From a bacterium (lineage in GTDB: Bacteria > Desulfobacterota > DSWW01), in contig JANQFG010000015.1 of the NCBI GenBank assembly GCA_028277985.1, positions 1 through 64,000 on the forward strand: a DNA stretch of 64,000 bases, written 5' to 3'. The number at the start of each line of letters is the position of its first letter. Position 1 is the stretch's first letter. The notes beneath the pieces are model-generated. The model saw only the letters and a program-made list of their open reading frames with translations, was not told where the DNA came from and ran no database searches. Position numbers and translations under genes: made by a program. Below, one piece after another: positions 6,426 to 15,439 of the stretch.

Positions 6426-6968
6426 CTAGTTCGACGCGTCCCCGATGCGATAGCTGTCACCAAAGCAATCGAGAACCAGATTCAGCTCGTGGCCCGCCCT
6501 CGGACTCAGGATGTTTCTCGTTATGGCGTCCACTCTTCCCTCTTCCTCTCCCCGCTCCTCGACAGGCATGTCAAAATCGCTCTCCCCCCGCTCGAAGCGC
6601 AGGATATGGACGAGCTCGTGGGTTGCTATGTACAGGAGCAGCGGGGCCAGTTTTATATAGGAACTGCCTCTTTCGATGGCATCCAGTATCCGGTTGTCCT
6701 GGAGGCACACCCGGTAGAAGTGCAGACCCCTCAGGGCCTCTTTGTCGTCCGCCTGCGGTGATGGGGCGGAATACTTGCAGAGATGGGCGAAAGCCGATTC
6801 GTTGACCTCGTGATTCTCGAGCTGCACGAGGGTCTTGACGTCGTAACGACGGGCAAGCCACTTCTGCGGTTCTATTTCGAAGAACTTCCCGGTCAGCCGT
6901 TCCGCGTAGGAAAAGGTCTGGGCAACCCACGACCTCTCCATGGCGCTGAAACATTCTTGAATTACCAT
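6426..6968 (-). CDS. HExxH-motif putative metallopeptidase
   Basis: 180 residues. The segment YIATHELVHILRFERG at about 115-130 gives a zinc-binding HELVH motif followed by acidic residues (EERGEEEGRVDAITRNIL) that could supply the third ligand. No signal peptide. The family is a conserved hypothetical often found near fmdB; no substrate is known. A promoter with TTGACA and TACACT lies just upstream at 7009-7036. It precedes the FmdB gene by 24 bases and is likely in the same operon. Confidence 0.7.
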   Translation of the reverse strand: MVIQECFSAMERSWVAQTFSYAERLTGKFFEIEPQKWLARRYDVKTLVQLENHEVNESAFAHLCKYSAPSPQADDKEALRGLHFYRVCLQDNRILDAIERGSSYIKLAPLLLYIATHELVHILRFERGESDFDMPVEERGEEEGRVDAITRNILSPRAGHELNLVLDCFGDSYRIGDASN

Positions 6969-7008
6969 ATTTCTACCGGACGGGTTCTTGCGGAATTTAT
7001 AATCCTAT

Positions 7009-7036
7009 AGTGTAAGTCTCTTCCGGTGCATGTCAA
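7009..7036 (-). promoter_or_regulatory. sigma70-type promoter of the HExxH-fmdB operon
   Basis: Minus-strand TTGACA (7031-7036), 16-base spacer, TACACT (7009-7014); start of transcription is expected near 7002, about 34 bases before the ATG at 6968. Confidence 0.65.
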
Positions 7037-7189
7037 CCTTTCGACTCGAAGAGGTGTTCAACTATTTGATTTTATTGAATAAGATGCGGAAGGGGGTCAA
7101 TTCGCAAGGGCCTTCGCTTGAGGTGTTCCCGCCCAGGGCCTACAATGGTCGTTGCGCAGGATTCCGGCTGATGCGAAGGGAAGGAAAGG

Positions 7190-8074
7190 ATGGATTCAAT
7201 GAGAGAACCGCTCGATTCGGCAACCGTCATCCTGACCAGGGAATCGACCAAGGGGCAGTTTCAGGTCTTTCTGATGCGCCGTCATCGGGGCCAGGATTTC
7301 ATGGGAGGGGCGTTCGTGTTCCCAGGGGGCAGGCTGGACGATGGGGACTGCGACCCGGATCTGCTCCGTTACACGACCGGGTTCACCGCGGCCGATGCCA
7401 GAAATGGCCTGCAGGCACCCGATCTGCCTGAAGCGACTGCGCTCGGGCTCTACTTTGCCGCGCTCCGCGAAACCTTCGAAGAATCCGGGATCCTCCTGGC
7501 CTATGACGGAACCGGGCAGACGATCGACCTGGCGGAAGGGGAGACGGCCGGAAGATTCGCCCAGTATCGTCTCCAGATCCATGATCAGAGCGTTTCCCTT
7601 TGCGAGATGGCCGAGAAGGAAGGCATTTCCTACGCCCTCGACCTGCTCACACCCTATTCTCACTGGATCACGCCCGAGATCGAGTCGAAGAGGTTCTCGA
7701 CAAGGTTCTTTCTGGCCAGCAAGCCGCCGGAGCAGATCCCCTTTCACGACACGATCGAGATGACCAATTCGATTTGGCTCACGCCCGCCGCCGCACTGGA
7801 GCAGCAGAAGGCAGGGAAGATCCTGCTCATGCCGCCGACGCTGAAGACCCTGGAGGAGTTGAACGAGTACGACACTCAGAACGAGCTCTTCCGGCATGCC
7901 CGTTCTCGACGAATCCAGACGATCCTTCCCGAGGCCTTCGTGACGGACGACGGGTTTGGCGTGAAGCTCCCCCACGACCCCGAGTACGGGATCGAAGCCC
8001 ACAAGCAGTCCCCTAGGCCCGAAGAGACCTCGCGGATCGTAATGCGTGATGGCATGTGGAGGGCGGAGAGGTGA
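7190..8074 (+). CDS. Nudix hydrolase
   Basis: 294 residues. The N-terminal part (SATVILTRESTKGQFQVFLMRR, then GGAFVFPGGRLDDGD) opens a Nudix fold, and RETFEESGILL at about 98-108 supplies the catalytic REx2EExGx half of the Nudix box, separated from the glycine by a long insertion as in the NUDT19-like (CoA-diphosphatase-related) group. Substrate probably an acyl-CoA or nucleotide diphosphate; not determined. GGAAGG precedes the start; an ATG three codons later is an alternative. The stop overlaps the GTG of the next gene (GTGA), so the two are translationally coupled. Confidence 0.85.
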   Translation: MDSMREPLDSATVILTRESTKGQFQVFLMRRHRGQDFMGGAFVFPGGRLDDGDCDPDLLRYTTGFTAADARNGLQAPDLPEATALGLYFAALRETFEESGILLAYDGTGQTIDLAEGETAGRFAQYRLQIHDQSVSLCEMAEKEGISYALDLLTPYSHWITPEIESKRFSTRFFLASKPPEQIPFHDTIEMTNSIWLTPAAALEQQKAGKILLMPPTLKTLEELNEYDTQNELFRHARSRRIQTILPEAFVTDDGFGVKLPHDPEYGIEAHKQSPRPEETSRIVMRDGMWRAER

Positions 8075-8802
8075 CGCCGAAACGATACGATACGCTTCGT
8101 CTGCAGCTGATCCGCCTGTATCAGGCAATGGAGCAGCATACGGAGCTGGCCGGAGCGATGTTCGGGGATCCTCCCCCTCACTCGTCTTCCCAGAACGGAA
8201 CATCCGATCCCACGACCTTCCGGGTTCTGCCGACCATCGAGGGAAGCCGGCAGCATGTCCGCATCAAGGACCGATTGCCCTTGGTCTATTCTGAAAGCCC
8301 GGAAATCGCCGAGCAGATCGCTGAGGACTCCTCGCACACGAAGAGCACCCTGGACTTCGCAGCATGGATCAAAGAAATCGCACGGCACAAGGGGCAACGG
8401 ATCAACCCGGTGGGCGGGATGGAGATGAGGATCCACCTCCAGAAGTTCGAGGAGGAATTGATCTACTTCATTGCATTCCAGGCGATGGATCCGGATCGAA
8501 AGGGGCCCCTTCCCCTTCGAGAGATCGAAATCAGCGAATCCGGAATCTCCTTCCCGACCGAGATCTCGCACCATCCCCGGGAAAACATCCTCGTCGTCTA
8601 TTTCCTCCCCACAAGCCCCTTCCCTCCGCTCCAGCTCGTCGCGGAAGTGGTCAGACCCAGCCGGGGCCATCCGAAGGGCGGTTACCAGACGCCGGTAAAG
8701 GTGGTGGACATCTCCCGGGAAGATCATCAACGGATCATGCAATACATGGCGAGCAGACAGAGGCAGAAGAGCCTTCTGAAGGCCTATGACATAAAATCTT
8801 GA
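8071..8802 (+). CDS. PilZ-like domain protein
   Basis: 243 residues from GTG 8071, overlapping the Nudix stop by four bases, with GGAGGGCGGAG ahead. The C-terminal half has the pattern of a PilZ beta-barrel: EIEISESGISFPTEI (the D/NxSxxG-type turn), then LVVYFLPTSPFPPLQLVAEVV and a C-terminal helix ending in a basic tail. The N-terminal half is helical and unassigned. The canonical RxxxR arginine motif is not obvious, so c-di-GMP binding is uncertain; it may be a PilZ-fold adaptor. Confidence 0.65.
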   Translation: MTPKRYDTLRLQLIRLYQAMEQHTELAGAMFGDPPPHSSSQNGTSDPTTFRVLPTIEGSRQHVRIKDRLPLVYSESPEIAEQIAEDSSHTKSTLDFAAWIKEIARHKGQRINPVGGMEMRIHLQKFEEELIYFIAFQAMDPDRKGPLPLREIEISESGISFPTEISHHPRENILVVYFLPTSPFPPLQLVAEVVRPSRGHPKGGYQTPVKVVDISREDHQRIMQYMASRQRQKSLLKAYDIKS

Positions 8803-8932
8803 TGCCTGAGGGCCCCAAGGTGGGCCTGGTCAGAGGGGGAAAGGAGCAAAGGAGGCGGCAGGATCGGTCTGAAAAAGATTCATACCGTTTCGGTTTTACG
8901 GCACAGGATCCGGCTGTACGACGTCGTGGAAT

Positions 8933-9148
8933 TCAGCCCTGGGGGGAAAAGGCCGATGTGGAGCCACTCAGCAGCACCTCCTCTTCTTCCAGGCGATCCA
9001 GGTAGTGTACCAGCAGCCTGAATGCCTCCAGTCTTCCCTCCAGGAGGTGCGCAAACGGCTCGTCCTTGGGGCCTCCGTTGCGCTGTTTAGCGAGCAGTGC
9101 TTCGGTTTCCCGCTTCTTGGTCCTCACGAATCTCTTGACCCTGCGCAT
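8933..9148 (-). CDS. hypothetical 71-aa protein
   Basis: A perfect AAAGGAGG lies seven bases before the ATG at 9148, which is the main reason to accept this small gene. The product is basic at the N-terminus (MRRVKRFVRTKKRETEALLA) and helical with an acidic LDRLEEEE segment; no domain recognised. It is a lone minus-strand gene between plus-strand genes. Confidence 0.6.
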   Translation of the reverse strand: MRRVKRFVRTKKRETEALLAKQRNGGPKDEPFAHLLEGRLEAFRLLVHYLDRLEEEEVLLSGSTSAFSPQG

Positions 9149-9438
9149 GTTGCGTCCTCCTTTCCGAAGAGGGCTGTCAGGCGCGCTGGCTGGCTACTGC
9201 AGAGAGGATTTTGCAAGCGACATGCCAATGGGAAAGAGGACGGATCGGACGGGTGCCCGGAAAAAGGCGGAGCCCGCGAGGCATTGAGCCGAGGGCCGCG
9301 GGGCGGCCCGAGTCTCTCCGAGTTGCCGCCCGGACCAGGGCAATCCATGTCAAATCCGTGACGCGAGGGCGCCAAGACCGCCGCCCGACGCCCCGTGCCC
9401 GGAGGGAAAGGCGTTCCCCAGATCAAGAGGAAGGACAG
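9149..9438. other. 290-bp GC-rich gap, no gene seen
   Basis: Reading frames run through because of the GC content but none has a credible start. It separates the divergent 71-aa gene and the DUF72 gene; their promoters should be here, but no clear -35/-10 pair was found. Confidence 0.4.
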
Positions 9439-10479
9439 ATGCTACGTCACGAGGGCGTCAATCCGGAAACATTTGCGTTTAGAGGCCTGCACCCGCACAT
9501 TTCGCTCGGAACGGCGAGTGATCGATATGCGGGCTGGATCGGACAGATCTATTCGCCCGATCGATACTCGGGCCGCATCCGATCGAGGCAGAACAAGGTG
9601 GGCGGCCAGTCCTTCACCGAAAGGGTGCTTCCCATCGAGAGCGTCGAGGAATACTTCGAACACTTCGATGTCCTGGAGCTGGATTTCACGTTCTATCGAC
9701 CACTCCTCGAAAAGGACGCACAACCCACGCAGAATTACCATGTCCTTCGGAACTACCAGCAGCACCTGGGCGAGAACGATCCCGTGCTGCTCAAGGTGCC
9801 GCAGGTCATTTTCGCCCAGAAGCTCAGAAGGCGAGGGGAATTCGTCAAGAACCCGGACTACCTGAGCGCCGATCTCTTCACCCGCCAGTTCTACCTGCCC
9901 GCGGTAGAGCTCCTGGGAAGGCGCATTCGGGGCTTCATCTTCGAGCAGGAGTACCAACGCAAGAAGGACCGCTCACCCCCTTTGCAGGCGGCCGAGGAAA
10001 TGGACACGTTCTTCAGCTCGATTCCCAAGGACGACCGGTACCACATGGAGATCCGAACAGAGTCTCTGCTAACGCCGGACCTGTTCTCGGTCATGAAGGG
10101 GCACGGCATCGGGCAGGTCCTGTCCCACTGGACCTGGCTCCCCTCGCTCAAGAATCAATTCGGCCTGTCAGGCAACACCTTCACGAATGCCGGTAGACAG
10201 GCGATCATCCGGCTCCTGACGCCGCGAGGTCTCCGCTACGAGCAGGCGTATGCAAAGGCGCACCCTTTCGACCGAATGGTGGAGGGAATGGCAACCCCGG
10301 GGATGATCGAGGACACGGTAGATTTGATGGGGCAGGCGGTCGAAAAAAAGGCTCGCATCAACGTGATCGTGAACAACCGGGCGGGCGGAAACGCTCCGCT
10401 CATTGCGAGGCAAATCGTCAGCCGCTTTGCTGCTCGAGAACCAGCCGATAGACCTGGTACATCGCCGTCCAAGCGCTGA
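9439..10479 (+). CDS. DUF72 (YecE-like) family protein
   Basis: 346 residues from the ATG at 9439, preceded by GAGGAAGG. The motif LGTASDRYAGWIGQIYSP near residue 23, the TFYRP element and the terminal VNNRAGGNAPL signature identify DUF72, a TIM-barrel family related to YecE. These barrels have a conserved polar pocket but no proven reaction. The family consensus is about 240-280 residues; this one has insertions (YRKKDRSPP region). The last 62 bases overlap the convergent cinA gene on the other strand. Confidence 0.85.
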   Translation: MLRHEGVNPETFAFRGLHPHISLGTASDRYAGWIGQIYSPDRYSGRIRSRQNKVGGQSFTERVLPIESVEEYFEHFDVLELDFTFYRPLLEKDAQPTQNYHVLRNYQQHLGENDPVLLKVPQVIFAQKLRRRGEFVKNPDYLSADLFTRQFYLPAVELLGRRIRGFIFEQEYQRKKDRSPPLQAAEEMDTFFSSIPKDDRYHMEIRTESLLTPDLFSVMKGHGIGQVLSHWTWLPSLKNQFGLSGNTFTNAGRQAIIRLLTPRGLRYEQAYAKAHPFDRMVEGMATPGMIEDTVDLMGQAVEKKARINVIVNNRAGGNAPLIARQIVSRFAAREPADRPGTSPSKR

Positions 10480-11668
10480 GGATGCGGTTGTAGTCACGAT
10501 CCCAGTAGAACTGAAAGGTCTCTGCCCGGTTCCGGCGGCCGTCCCCCCAGGCGATCCAAACCGTTCCCACGGGCCTCCCCAAGGTTCCGCCGCCCGGACC
10601 CGAGATTCCCGTAATGGCCAGACCGACCTGGGCGTCCGATCGTGCGAGGGCGCCTTCGAGCATCGAGATCGCGACCGGCTCGCTCACCGCCCCGTGCTGC
10701 TGCAGCAACTCCTCGGGAACACCCAACAACTCTTGCTTCGCCTGATTGCTGTAGACGACGAAGCCACGATCCAGCCAGGCACTCGAGCCGGGCACATCGG
10801 TGAGCAGCTTGGAAGCCAGACCGCCCGTGCAGCTCTCAGCGGTCACGATTTTGAGGCCTCTCTTCTCGAGCTCACGGCCCAGGATGGCAGGGAGCTGGTC
10901 CTCTTCGGTGCTGTAGAGGTGCGGTGCGAGCAGGCTTTCCAGGTCGGACGAGGCGGCCTGCAGCAGATCTTCGGAGGTCCGCTCACATCGGAGCTTTACG
11001 AGGATCTCAGGAAAGTGGAACCGGAAGGAAACCCGCAGGCCTGCGTACTCGGCTTCGAGGCCCCTCAACCGGTGCCCCACTTCACTCTCCGGGAGGCCGA
11101 ACACGCGAAAGAGCCGTGTGGCCCACGCGGAGCGGTCCGGCAGGTGCCGCTCCAGCCACGGAAGGAACTGCATTTCGAACATTCGCTGGTTTTCCTTCGG
11201 GGGACCGGGCAACACGGCGACCGCACTTTCACCCTCCCGAGCCACGTACCCCAGGGCCGTTCCCATCTCGTTCGGCAAAGGGTCCGCACCTTCTGGAAGC
11301 ATGGCCTGCTTCTCGTTTCCAGGAGGAGGCTCCTCCCCGCGAAGGAGCGAGAAGATCTTTCGGATTCGATCCCACTGTTCTTCGTCCAGCATCAGGTCCT
11401 TTTCCAGGGCCCGGCCGATCGCCTCGGTCGTCCGATCATCCGATGTGGGGCCGAGCCCCCCGCACACCAGCACCAGGCTGCGGTGCCGTAATGCTTCAGA
11501 CACCGCCGAGGAGATACTGGCCACGTCGTCGGGCAGGAGCCGGATGTCCCCCACCAGGAACCCCTGCTGGGTCAGCTGGTCCGCAAAATAGGGGCCGTTT
11601 CGATCCTGGATTTCTCCGGCCAAAAGCTCGTCACCGATCAGCAGGACGGATGCCGTTGGTACGCTCAC
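10418..11668 (-). CDS. cinA: CinA: competence/damage-inducible protein with PncC amidase domain
   Basis: 416 residues from a GTG at 11668 with GGAAGGAG nine bases ahead; upstream in-frame ATGs are less good. The N-terminal MoCF/COG1058 domain reads ASVLLIGDELLAGEIQDRNG and LVCGGLGPTSDDRTTEAIGR; the C-terminal PncC domain (from about 260) reads IVTAESCTGGLASKLLTDVP, FVVYSNQAKQELLGV and ITGISGPGGG. Together they hydrolyse ADP-ribose and deamidate nicotinamide mononucleotide in pyridine nucleotide salvage. Length is normal for the family. Its 3' end overlaps the convergent DUF72 gene by 62 bases. Confidence 0.92.
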   Translation of the reverse strand: MSVPTASVLLIGDELLAGEIQDRNGPYFADQLTQQGFLVGDIRLLPDDVASISSAVSEALRHRSLVLVCGGLGPTSDDRTTEAIGRALEKDLMLDEEQWDRIRKIFSLLRGEEPPPGNEKQAMLPEGADPLPNEMGTALGYVAREGESAVAVLPGPPKENQRMFEMQFLPWLERHLPDRSAWATRLFRVFGLPESEVGHRLRGLEAEYAGLRVSFRFHFPEILVKLRCERTSEDLLQAASSDLESLLAPHLYSTEEDQLPAILGRELEKRGLKIVTAESCTGGLASKLLTDVPGSSAWLDRGFVVYSNQAKQELLGVPEELLQQHGAVSEPVAISMLEGALARSDAQVGLAITGISGPGGGTLGRPVGTVWIAWGDGRRNRAETFQFYWDRDYNRILSAWTAMYQVYRLVLEQQSG

Positions 11669-11801
11669 GTTGCTCCGCTCCTTCCTCCGCATGGCTCGAG
11701 TATTTCCGGGCAAGGCTCCCAGTCTACCAAAAGGCCGCCCCGATTTGCGAACCATGGGATCGCAAGTTATTCTTTAGATCTATTCCGCCTGGAGAAGGCT
11801 C

Positions 11802-13088
11802 ATGACAGACGGCACCGGAACACCAGCGCCCGGGTCGAAGAAGAAGAGGCGCCGGCCCCGAAAAAGGAAGAGGCGCCCGGCCGGAAAGGGCCTGCCGAAA
11901 TCACACTTCGATCGGGTCGAGGAGACCCTCGCCTCTGCCGTCCGGGAGTCCTATGCAGACATGTTCGGTGCCCACCCGAACCGGGCCAGACCCTTCGGGC
12001 TGGAATTGAAGGTGTCGATCGATCCAGGGGATCCGTGGCGACTGCGTGCCGATCCCTCCATCGAGGAGCAGATCCGGGGCGCCGTCCGCGAGATGGCGAC
12101 CAGGGCGGAGGCCTTTCAAAAGGGAAGCGTGTACTGCTATCGGTGCGAGAGCTCGGCTTGCCCCCACAGCCATCCTCCAAGACCGTCGAGCGTGTTTGGG
12201 GGGTACTCGTCCACCGGTTTGCCGGTCTGGCCCGAATTTTCCCAGGTGCTGCTCGAACAAAGACACCCTCGGGTGGATCTGCTCTACGACACGTCTCAGA
12301 CCGATCTCGTGGCCTTGCACATGGGCCCGGAAATGCTCAAACAGAACCAGCTGAATGTCTTCGGCAGGCAATCGAAGACATACGACATACTCGGCCAGGT
12401 GGTCTTCGGATTTCTGCGCATGCGCACATCGGAAGGAAACCGAAGCGAGGCGGAACGCGTCGCCTGCACGCTTCAAGCCGTCGAGTCCCGACGTCTGGAC
12501 GGGAGTCCACGGCTCGAACTGAACGTCCTGGCCCGTCTGTCGGACGGATCGCCGGCCCTGGATGCGATTCACGGGCCTTATCAGATGCGGATTTCCGATG
12601 TCATCTCTTCGGCCCGTCACCGGATCAGCAGCCTCCGGCCCTCCTCGAAGACCCCCGCAAGGAAGAAACGAGGGGCTGCGCTACCGGATACGGTCTCGCT
12701 CGCGGAAGACGTATTGCAGGGGTTGGCCCGCAAGCTGGAAAAGGTGGGACGACAGCGGGGTCGCCGGACGGCACACGCGGAAGGGCACAGGGTCGATAGC
12801 CGCCCAACCTCCAAGGCGTGGGAGGACGTGTTCGGTGCCTCGGAGGAATCGATTCTCTGGGACAAGCACGAGAAGACTTATGTGGTTCTGGGTCCTCGGA
12901 ACCGGGTGCACGTCTTCAGCCAGGAGGGGCGCCATGTGACCAGCCTCGTCCTGCGCGCCGAGGCGGCTCGAAGCCGCCAGCGCCGGAAGAGATGGCTTCC
13001 CCTCACCCGCGACCAGAGGGAGCAGTTCGGGTCCGCCATCGGGTTCCTGGCCGAAGAGAATGCGAAGCTACCCGGGACAACCGCTTAA
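11802..13088 (+). CDS. hypothetical protein with basic N-terminus and Cys/His cluster
   Basis: 428 residues, GGAGAAGG just before the ATG. The first 35 residues are almost entirely Lys/Arg/Pro (SKKKRRRPRKRKRRP), suggesting nucleic-acid or ribosome contact. Near residue 109-122 YCYRCESSACPHSHPP is a compact Cys/His cluster able to bind zinc. The rest (VFGRQSKTYDILGQVVFGFL; LDAIHGPYQMRISDVISS) resembles no family I can name. The stop codon overlaps the convergent hydrolase stop by four bases. Confidence 0.6.
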   Translation: MTDGTGTPAPGSKKKRRRPRKRKRRPAGKGLPKSHFDRVEETLASAVRESYADMFGAHPNRARPFGLELKVSIDPGDPWRLRADPSIEEQIRGAVREMATRAEAFQKGSVYCYRCESSACPHSHPPRPSSVFGGYSSTGLPVWPEFSQVLLEQRHPRVDLLYDTSQTDLVALHMGPEMLKQNQLNVFGRQSKTYDILGQVVFGFLRMRTSEGNRSEAERVACTLQAVESRRLDGSPRLELNVLARLSDGSPALDAIHGPYQMRISDVISSARHRISSLRPSSKTPARKKRGAALPDTVSLAEDVLQGLARKLEKVGRQRGRRTAHAEGHRVDSRPTSKAWEDVFGASEESILWDKHEKTYVVLGPRNRVHVFSQEGRHVTSLVLRAEAARSRQRRKRWLPLTRDQREQFGSAIGFLAEENAKLPGTTA

Positions 13089-13990
13089 ACCTCCTTCTCC
13101 TCTCCGAGAAGGTGCCGCTCCAGGAAGTCGGCCTCTAGCTTCGCTGTTTCTTCGAAGGGCTCGCCCACGTAGACATCGAAATGCCCCAGCGGCACGCGAA
13201 CCAGCTCAGCCCGCGGCATTCTCTCCGCAAATCGTTCCACTGCCTTCGCAGGTATCAGTGTGTCCGTCTCTGCGAGCAGGACGAAGGCGGGGCACTTCAC
13301 TCGGCCCGCGTAGGACAGGGGCCGGTAGAACGTGAAGGCGAGCAGGATCCTGGCCGGGCATTCGTTCTTCCAGGTCGAATCCTCCGGCACGATCCCGAGA
13401 TATCCGGGCTTGGAGTCGGGCTTGTTCATGATCCCGAACCGTTCCGGCTCCTCGACGACGGGGACGCAATAGGGCGGACGGAACGTGAGAATCCTGCCAA
13501 GATCCCTGCACCCGGCCAGGACGGACTTCATGGCCTGGGCCGGCCCCAGTGTGTCCAGGGCGGAAAGCCCGTCCACGAACGGCACCTGAGACACGATAGC
13601 CGTGATGGCCGGGTCCTGCGCGGCTACGACAGTCACGTGACCGCCGCTGAACGACGAGCCCCACAAGGCGATCTTCGCCGAACGGACATTCGGAAGCCCG
13701 CGGACATGGGCGATGGCGGCCTTCCAGTCCTGGACGTGCCGCCAGGGGTTCACCAGGTTTCTCGGCTCACCGTCACTCGCTCCGAAGTTGCGGTAGTCGA
13801 AAAGGAACACGGCGAGACCTCTGTCCACGAACTTCTCGGCATAGGCAGGGAGCCGAAACGTCCTTTCCGCGGCAAAACCGTGAGCCATGATCACGACGGG
13901 CGGGTTCTCGACGGCTTCAGGCTGGTAGAGCCATCCGGCACACCGGGTCCCCCGGCTGATGAAATCGGAGTCTGATCTGGTAAAGGTCAT
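13085..13990 (-). CDS. alpha/beta hydrolase
   Basis: 301 residues from the ATG at 13990; longer readings run into thioredoxin. The fold markers are VVIMAHGFAAERTF (oxyanion region), the nucleophile elbow LWGSSFSGGH (G-S-S-F-S-G), ETDTLIPAK with the acidic residue, and LGHFDVY carrying the catalytic histidine. It resembles the acetylxylan-esterase/DUF1100-like peptidase S15 neighbours; substrate unknown. It begins six bases after the thioredoxin gene ends and probably shares its transcript. Confidence 0.8.
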   Translation of the reverse strand: MTFTRSDSDFISRGTRCAGWLYQPEAVENPPVVIMAHGFAAERTFRLPAYAEKFVDRGLAVFLFDYRNFGASDGEPRNLVNPWRHVQDWKAAIAHVRGLPNVRSAKIALWGSSFSGGHVTVVAAQDPAITAIVSQVPFVDGLSALDTLGPAQAMKSVLAGCRDLGRILTFRPPYCVPVVEEPERFGIMNKPDSKPGYLGIVPEDSTWKNECPARILLAFTFYRPLSYAGRVKCPAFVLLAETDTLIPAKAVERFAERMPRAELVRVPLGHFDVYVGEPFEETAKLEADFLERHLLGEEKEV

Positions 13991-13995
13991 AGGCT

Positions 13996-14337
13996 CTAGA
14001 TCCACTGGCCTACGAAACCCTCGAGCTCCTCCAGCGACAGTGCCCCTACCCGGGTATCGACCACCTTGCCCTCTTTGTAGACCACCAGGGTCGGGATGCT
14101 TCGTATGCCGAGCTGGGCGGGGATCGACGGGTTGTCGTCTACGTTCATCTTGGCTACCTTGAGCTTGCCTTCCATCTTCTGTGCAAGCTCCTCCAGAAAC
14201 GGCGCCACCCGCTTGCAGGGTCCGCACCACGGTGCCCAGAAGTCAACCAGGACGGGTTCCGTCGAGCCAACCACATCCTGTTCAAACGTTCCATCCGACA
14301 CGTGCTGAACCTTCTCATCCTTTGCCGGGTCGCTCAT
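13996..14337 (-). CDS. trxA: thioredoxin
   Basis: 113 residues from the ATG at 14337 with AAAGGAG upstream. Classic thioredoxin: [20 protein letters not shown] with the WCGPC active site at 37-41 and the cis-proline in [13 protein letters not shown]. Cytoplasmic dithiol reductant. It lies directly upstream of the alpha/beta hydrolase on the same strand. Confidence 0.95.
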   Translation of the reverse strand: MSDPAKDEKVQHVSDGTFEQDVVGSTEPVLVDFWAPWCGPCKRVAPFLEELAQKMEGKLKVAKMNVDDNPSIPAQLGIRSIPTLVVYKEGKVVDTRVGALSLEELEGFVGQWI

Positions 14338-14576
14338 CTTGCCATTCTCCTTTCGTTCTTGTCCTAAAGGGCTCGACCTTCCTATTAAGGATCCGCCCTC
14401 GAATGGATTGGTTTCAAGAAATCCAGGGCCTCCGGGGGCATCCTGCACCCGAAAGGGCTGAAAACGAGGGGAATCGAAGGGAATCGGAATGGGCCGCGGG
14501 GGGGAGTCTTCTCGAGACCGGGAGGTACGCTCCGGCAGGGGTTCACGGAAACCGGGATGTTTACGTGTTCATGACC

Positions 14577-14843
14577 CTACTCGTTTGCGATCGCCTCCAG
14601 GGCCTCCTCTTCGACGAGATTCTGCTTGATGAGTTCCTTTTCGATCTTCAACATCGCCTTCTTCAGCTCAGGGTAGAGGCCCACGTCGATGGTGATGCCC
14701 TTCTTCGTAGGGCGCCGTTCCTCGCCGTCCTCCGGTTCGTAATAGATACGGAGATCAATAAGCTTGTGTCCCTTGTACTCCGTCAGGGAAGCACGAACCT
14801 CTTCGGTGGCATTCTTGGCGAATTGATGCAGAATCTGACTCAT
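14577..14843 (-). CDS. PC4-like (transcriptional coactivator p15) domain protein
   Basis: 88 residues. VRASLTEYKGHKLIDLRIYY followed by KKGITIDVGLYPELKKAMLK matches the bacterial PC4/YdbC-type single-stranded-DNA-binding domain (eukaryotic PC4 and its bacterial homologs), which binds ssDNA as a dimer. The whole gene is this domain. GGGGGAAAAGG-type purines precede the ATG. Bacterial relatives assist DNA replication or transcription; exact role here unknown. Confidence 0.75.
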   Translation of the reverse strand: MSQILHQFAKNATEEVRASLTEYKGHKLIDLRIYYEPEDGEERRPTKKGITIDVGLYPELKKAMLKIEKELIKQNLVEEEALEAIANE

Positions 14844-14927
14844 GGGCGGTACCTTTTCCCCCTGCCCTCCCCTTTGGAGAGGCGGTAAACAAGCACTTGA
14901 AGAAAGGGATCGATTCCCCGGTCCGGC

Positions 14928-15266
14928 CTATTCTTGCTGCCGAAGCATCTGCAGAAGCCCCTTGGTCTCCTCCATCGCTTTCTGCGCCTGCGCCTGAAGC
15001 TCGCCGGAGGTCTGAGACGCCACGTCCCTCATCGTGATCAACGCGGCCTGCAACTCGACATCCAGCCGTCCATCCAGGCGGGAGGTCATCAGGTAGTCGA
15101 CCTTTCCTTCAAGGAGGTTGAGCTCATGGGTACGTATCCTCTCGAGCGGAATATTGACCTCTTTGAACAGGACATAACTGTACGCGAAAGAAATGCAGGC
15201 GGCGAGAAGGGCCAGCGTGACAAGGATGCGAATCCCACGAAAATGTTTTCGGATTTCATCTTCCAT
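14928..15266 (-). CDS. single-pass membrane protein with coiled-coil tail
   Basis: 112 residues from the ATG at 15266 (AGGAG seven bases upstream; an ATG two codons earlier sits too close to it). One membrane helix at about 13-34 (ILVTLALLAACISFAYSYVL) follows a short basic start, so the rest is periplasmic. The C-terminal part (VELQAALITMRDVASQTSGE and LQAQAQKAMEETKGLL) is a helical, coiled-coil-like segment. No family recognised. Confidence 0.65.
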   Translation of the reverse strand: MEDEIRKHFRGIRILVTLALLAACISFAYSYVLFKEVNIPLERIRTHELNLLEGKVDYLMTSRLDGRLDVELQAALITMRDVASQTSGELQAQAQKAMEETKGLLQMLRQQE

Positions 15267-15439
15267 GTTCATGCTCCTTTCCATCAATCTGTCTGTTGAA
15301 TACAATGCAAGAGCCGTCCAAACCGGATCGGACAAAAAGGAGGCTCCATCCTAAGCGTTCTCCTCGTCCCTTGTCAACCGCCCCGCAAGGCCCCTCCCCT
15401 GCCCGAAGGGCGACGCTTCAGCGAGCCGGAAAGGGTCAT

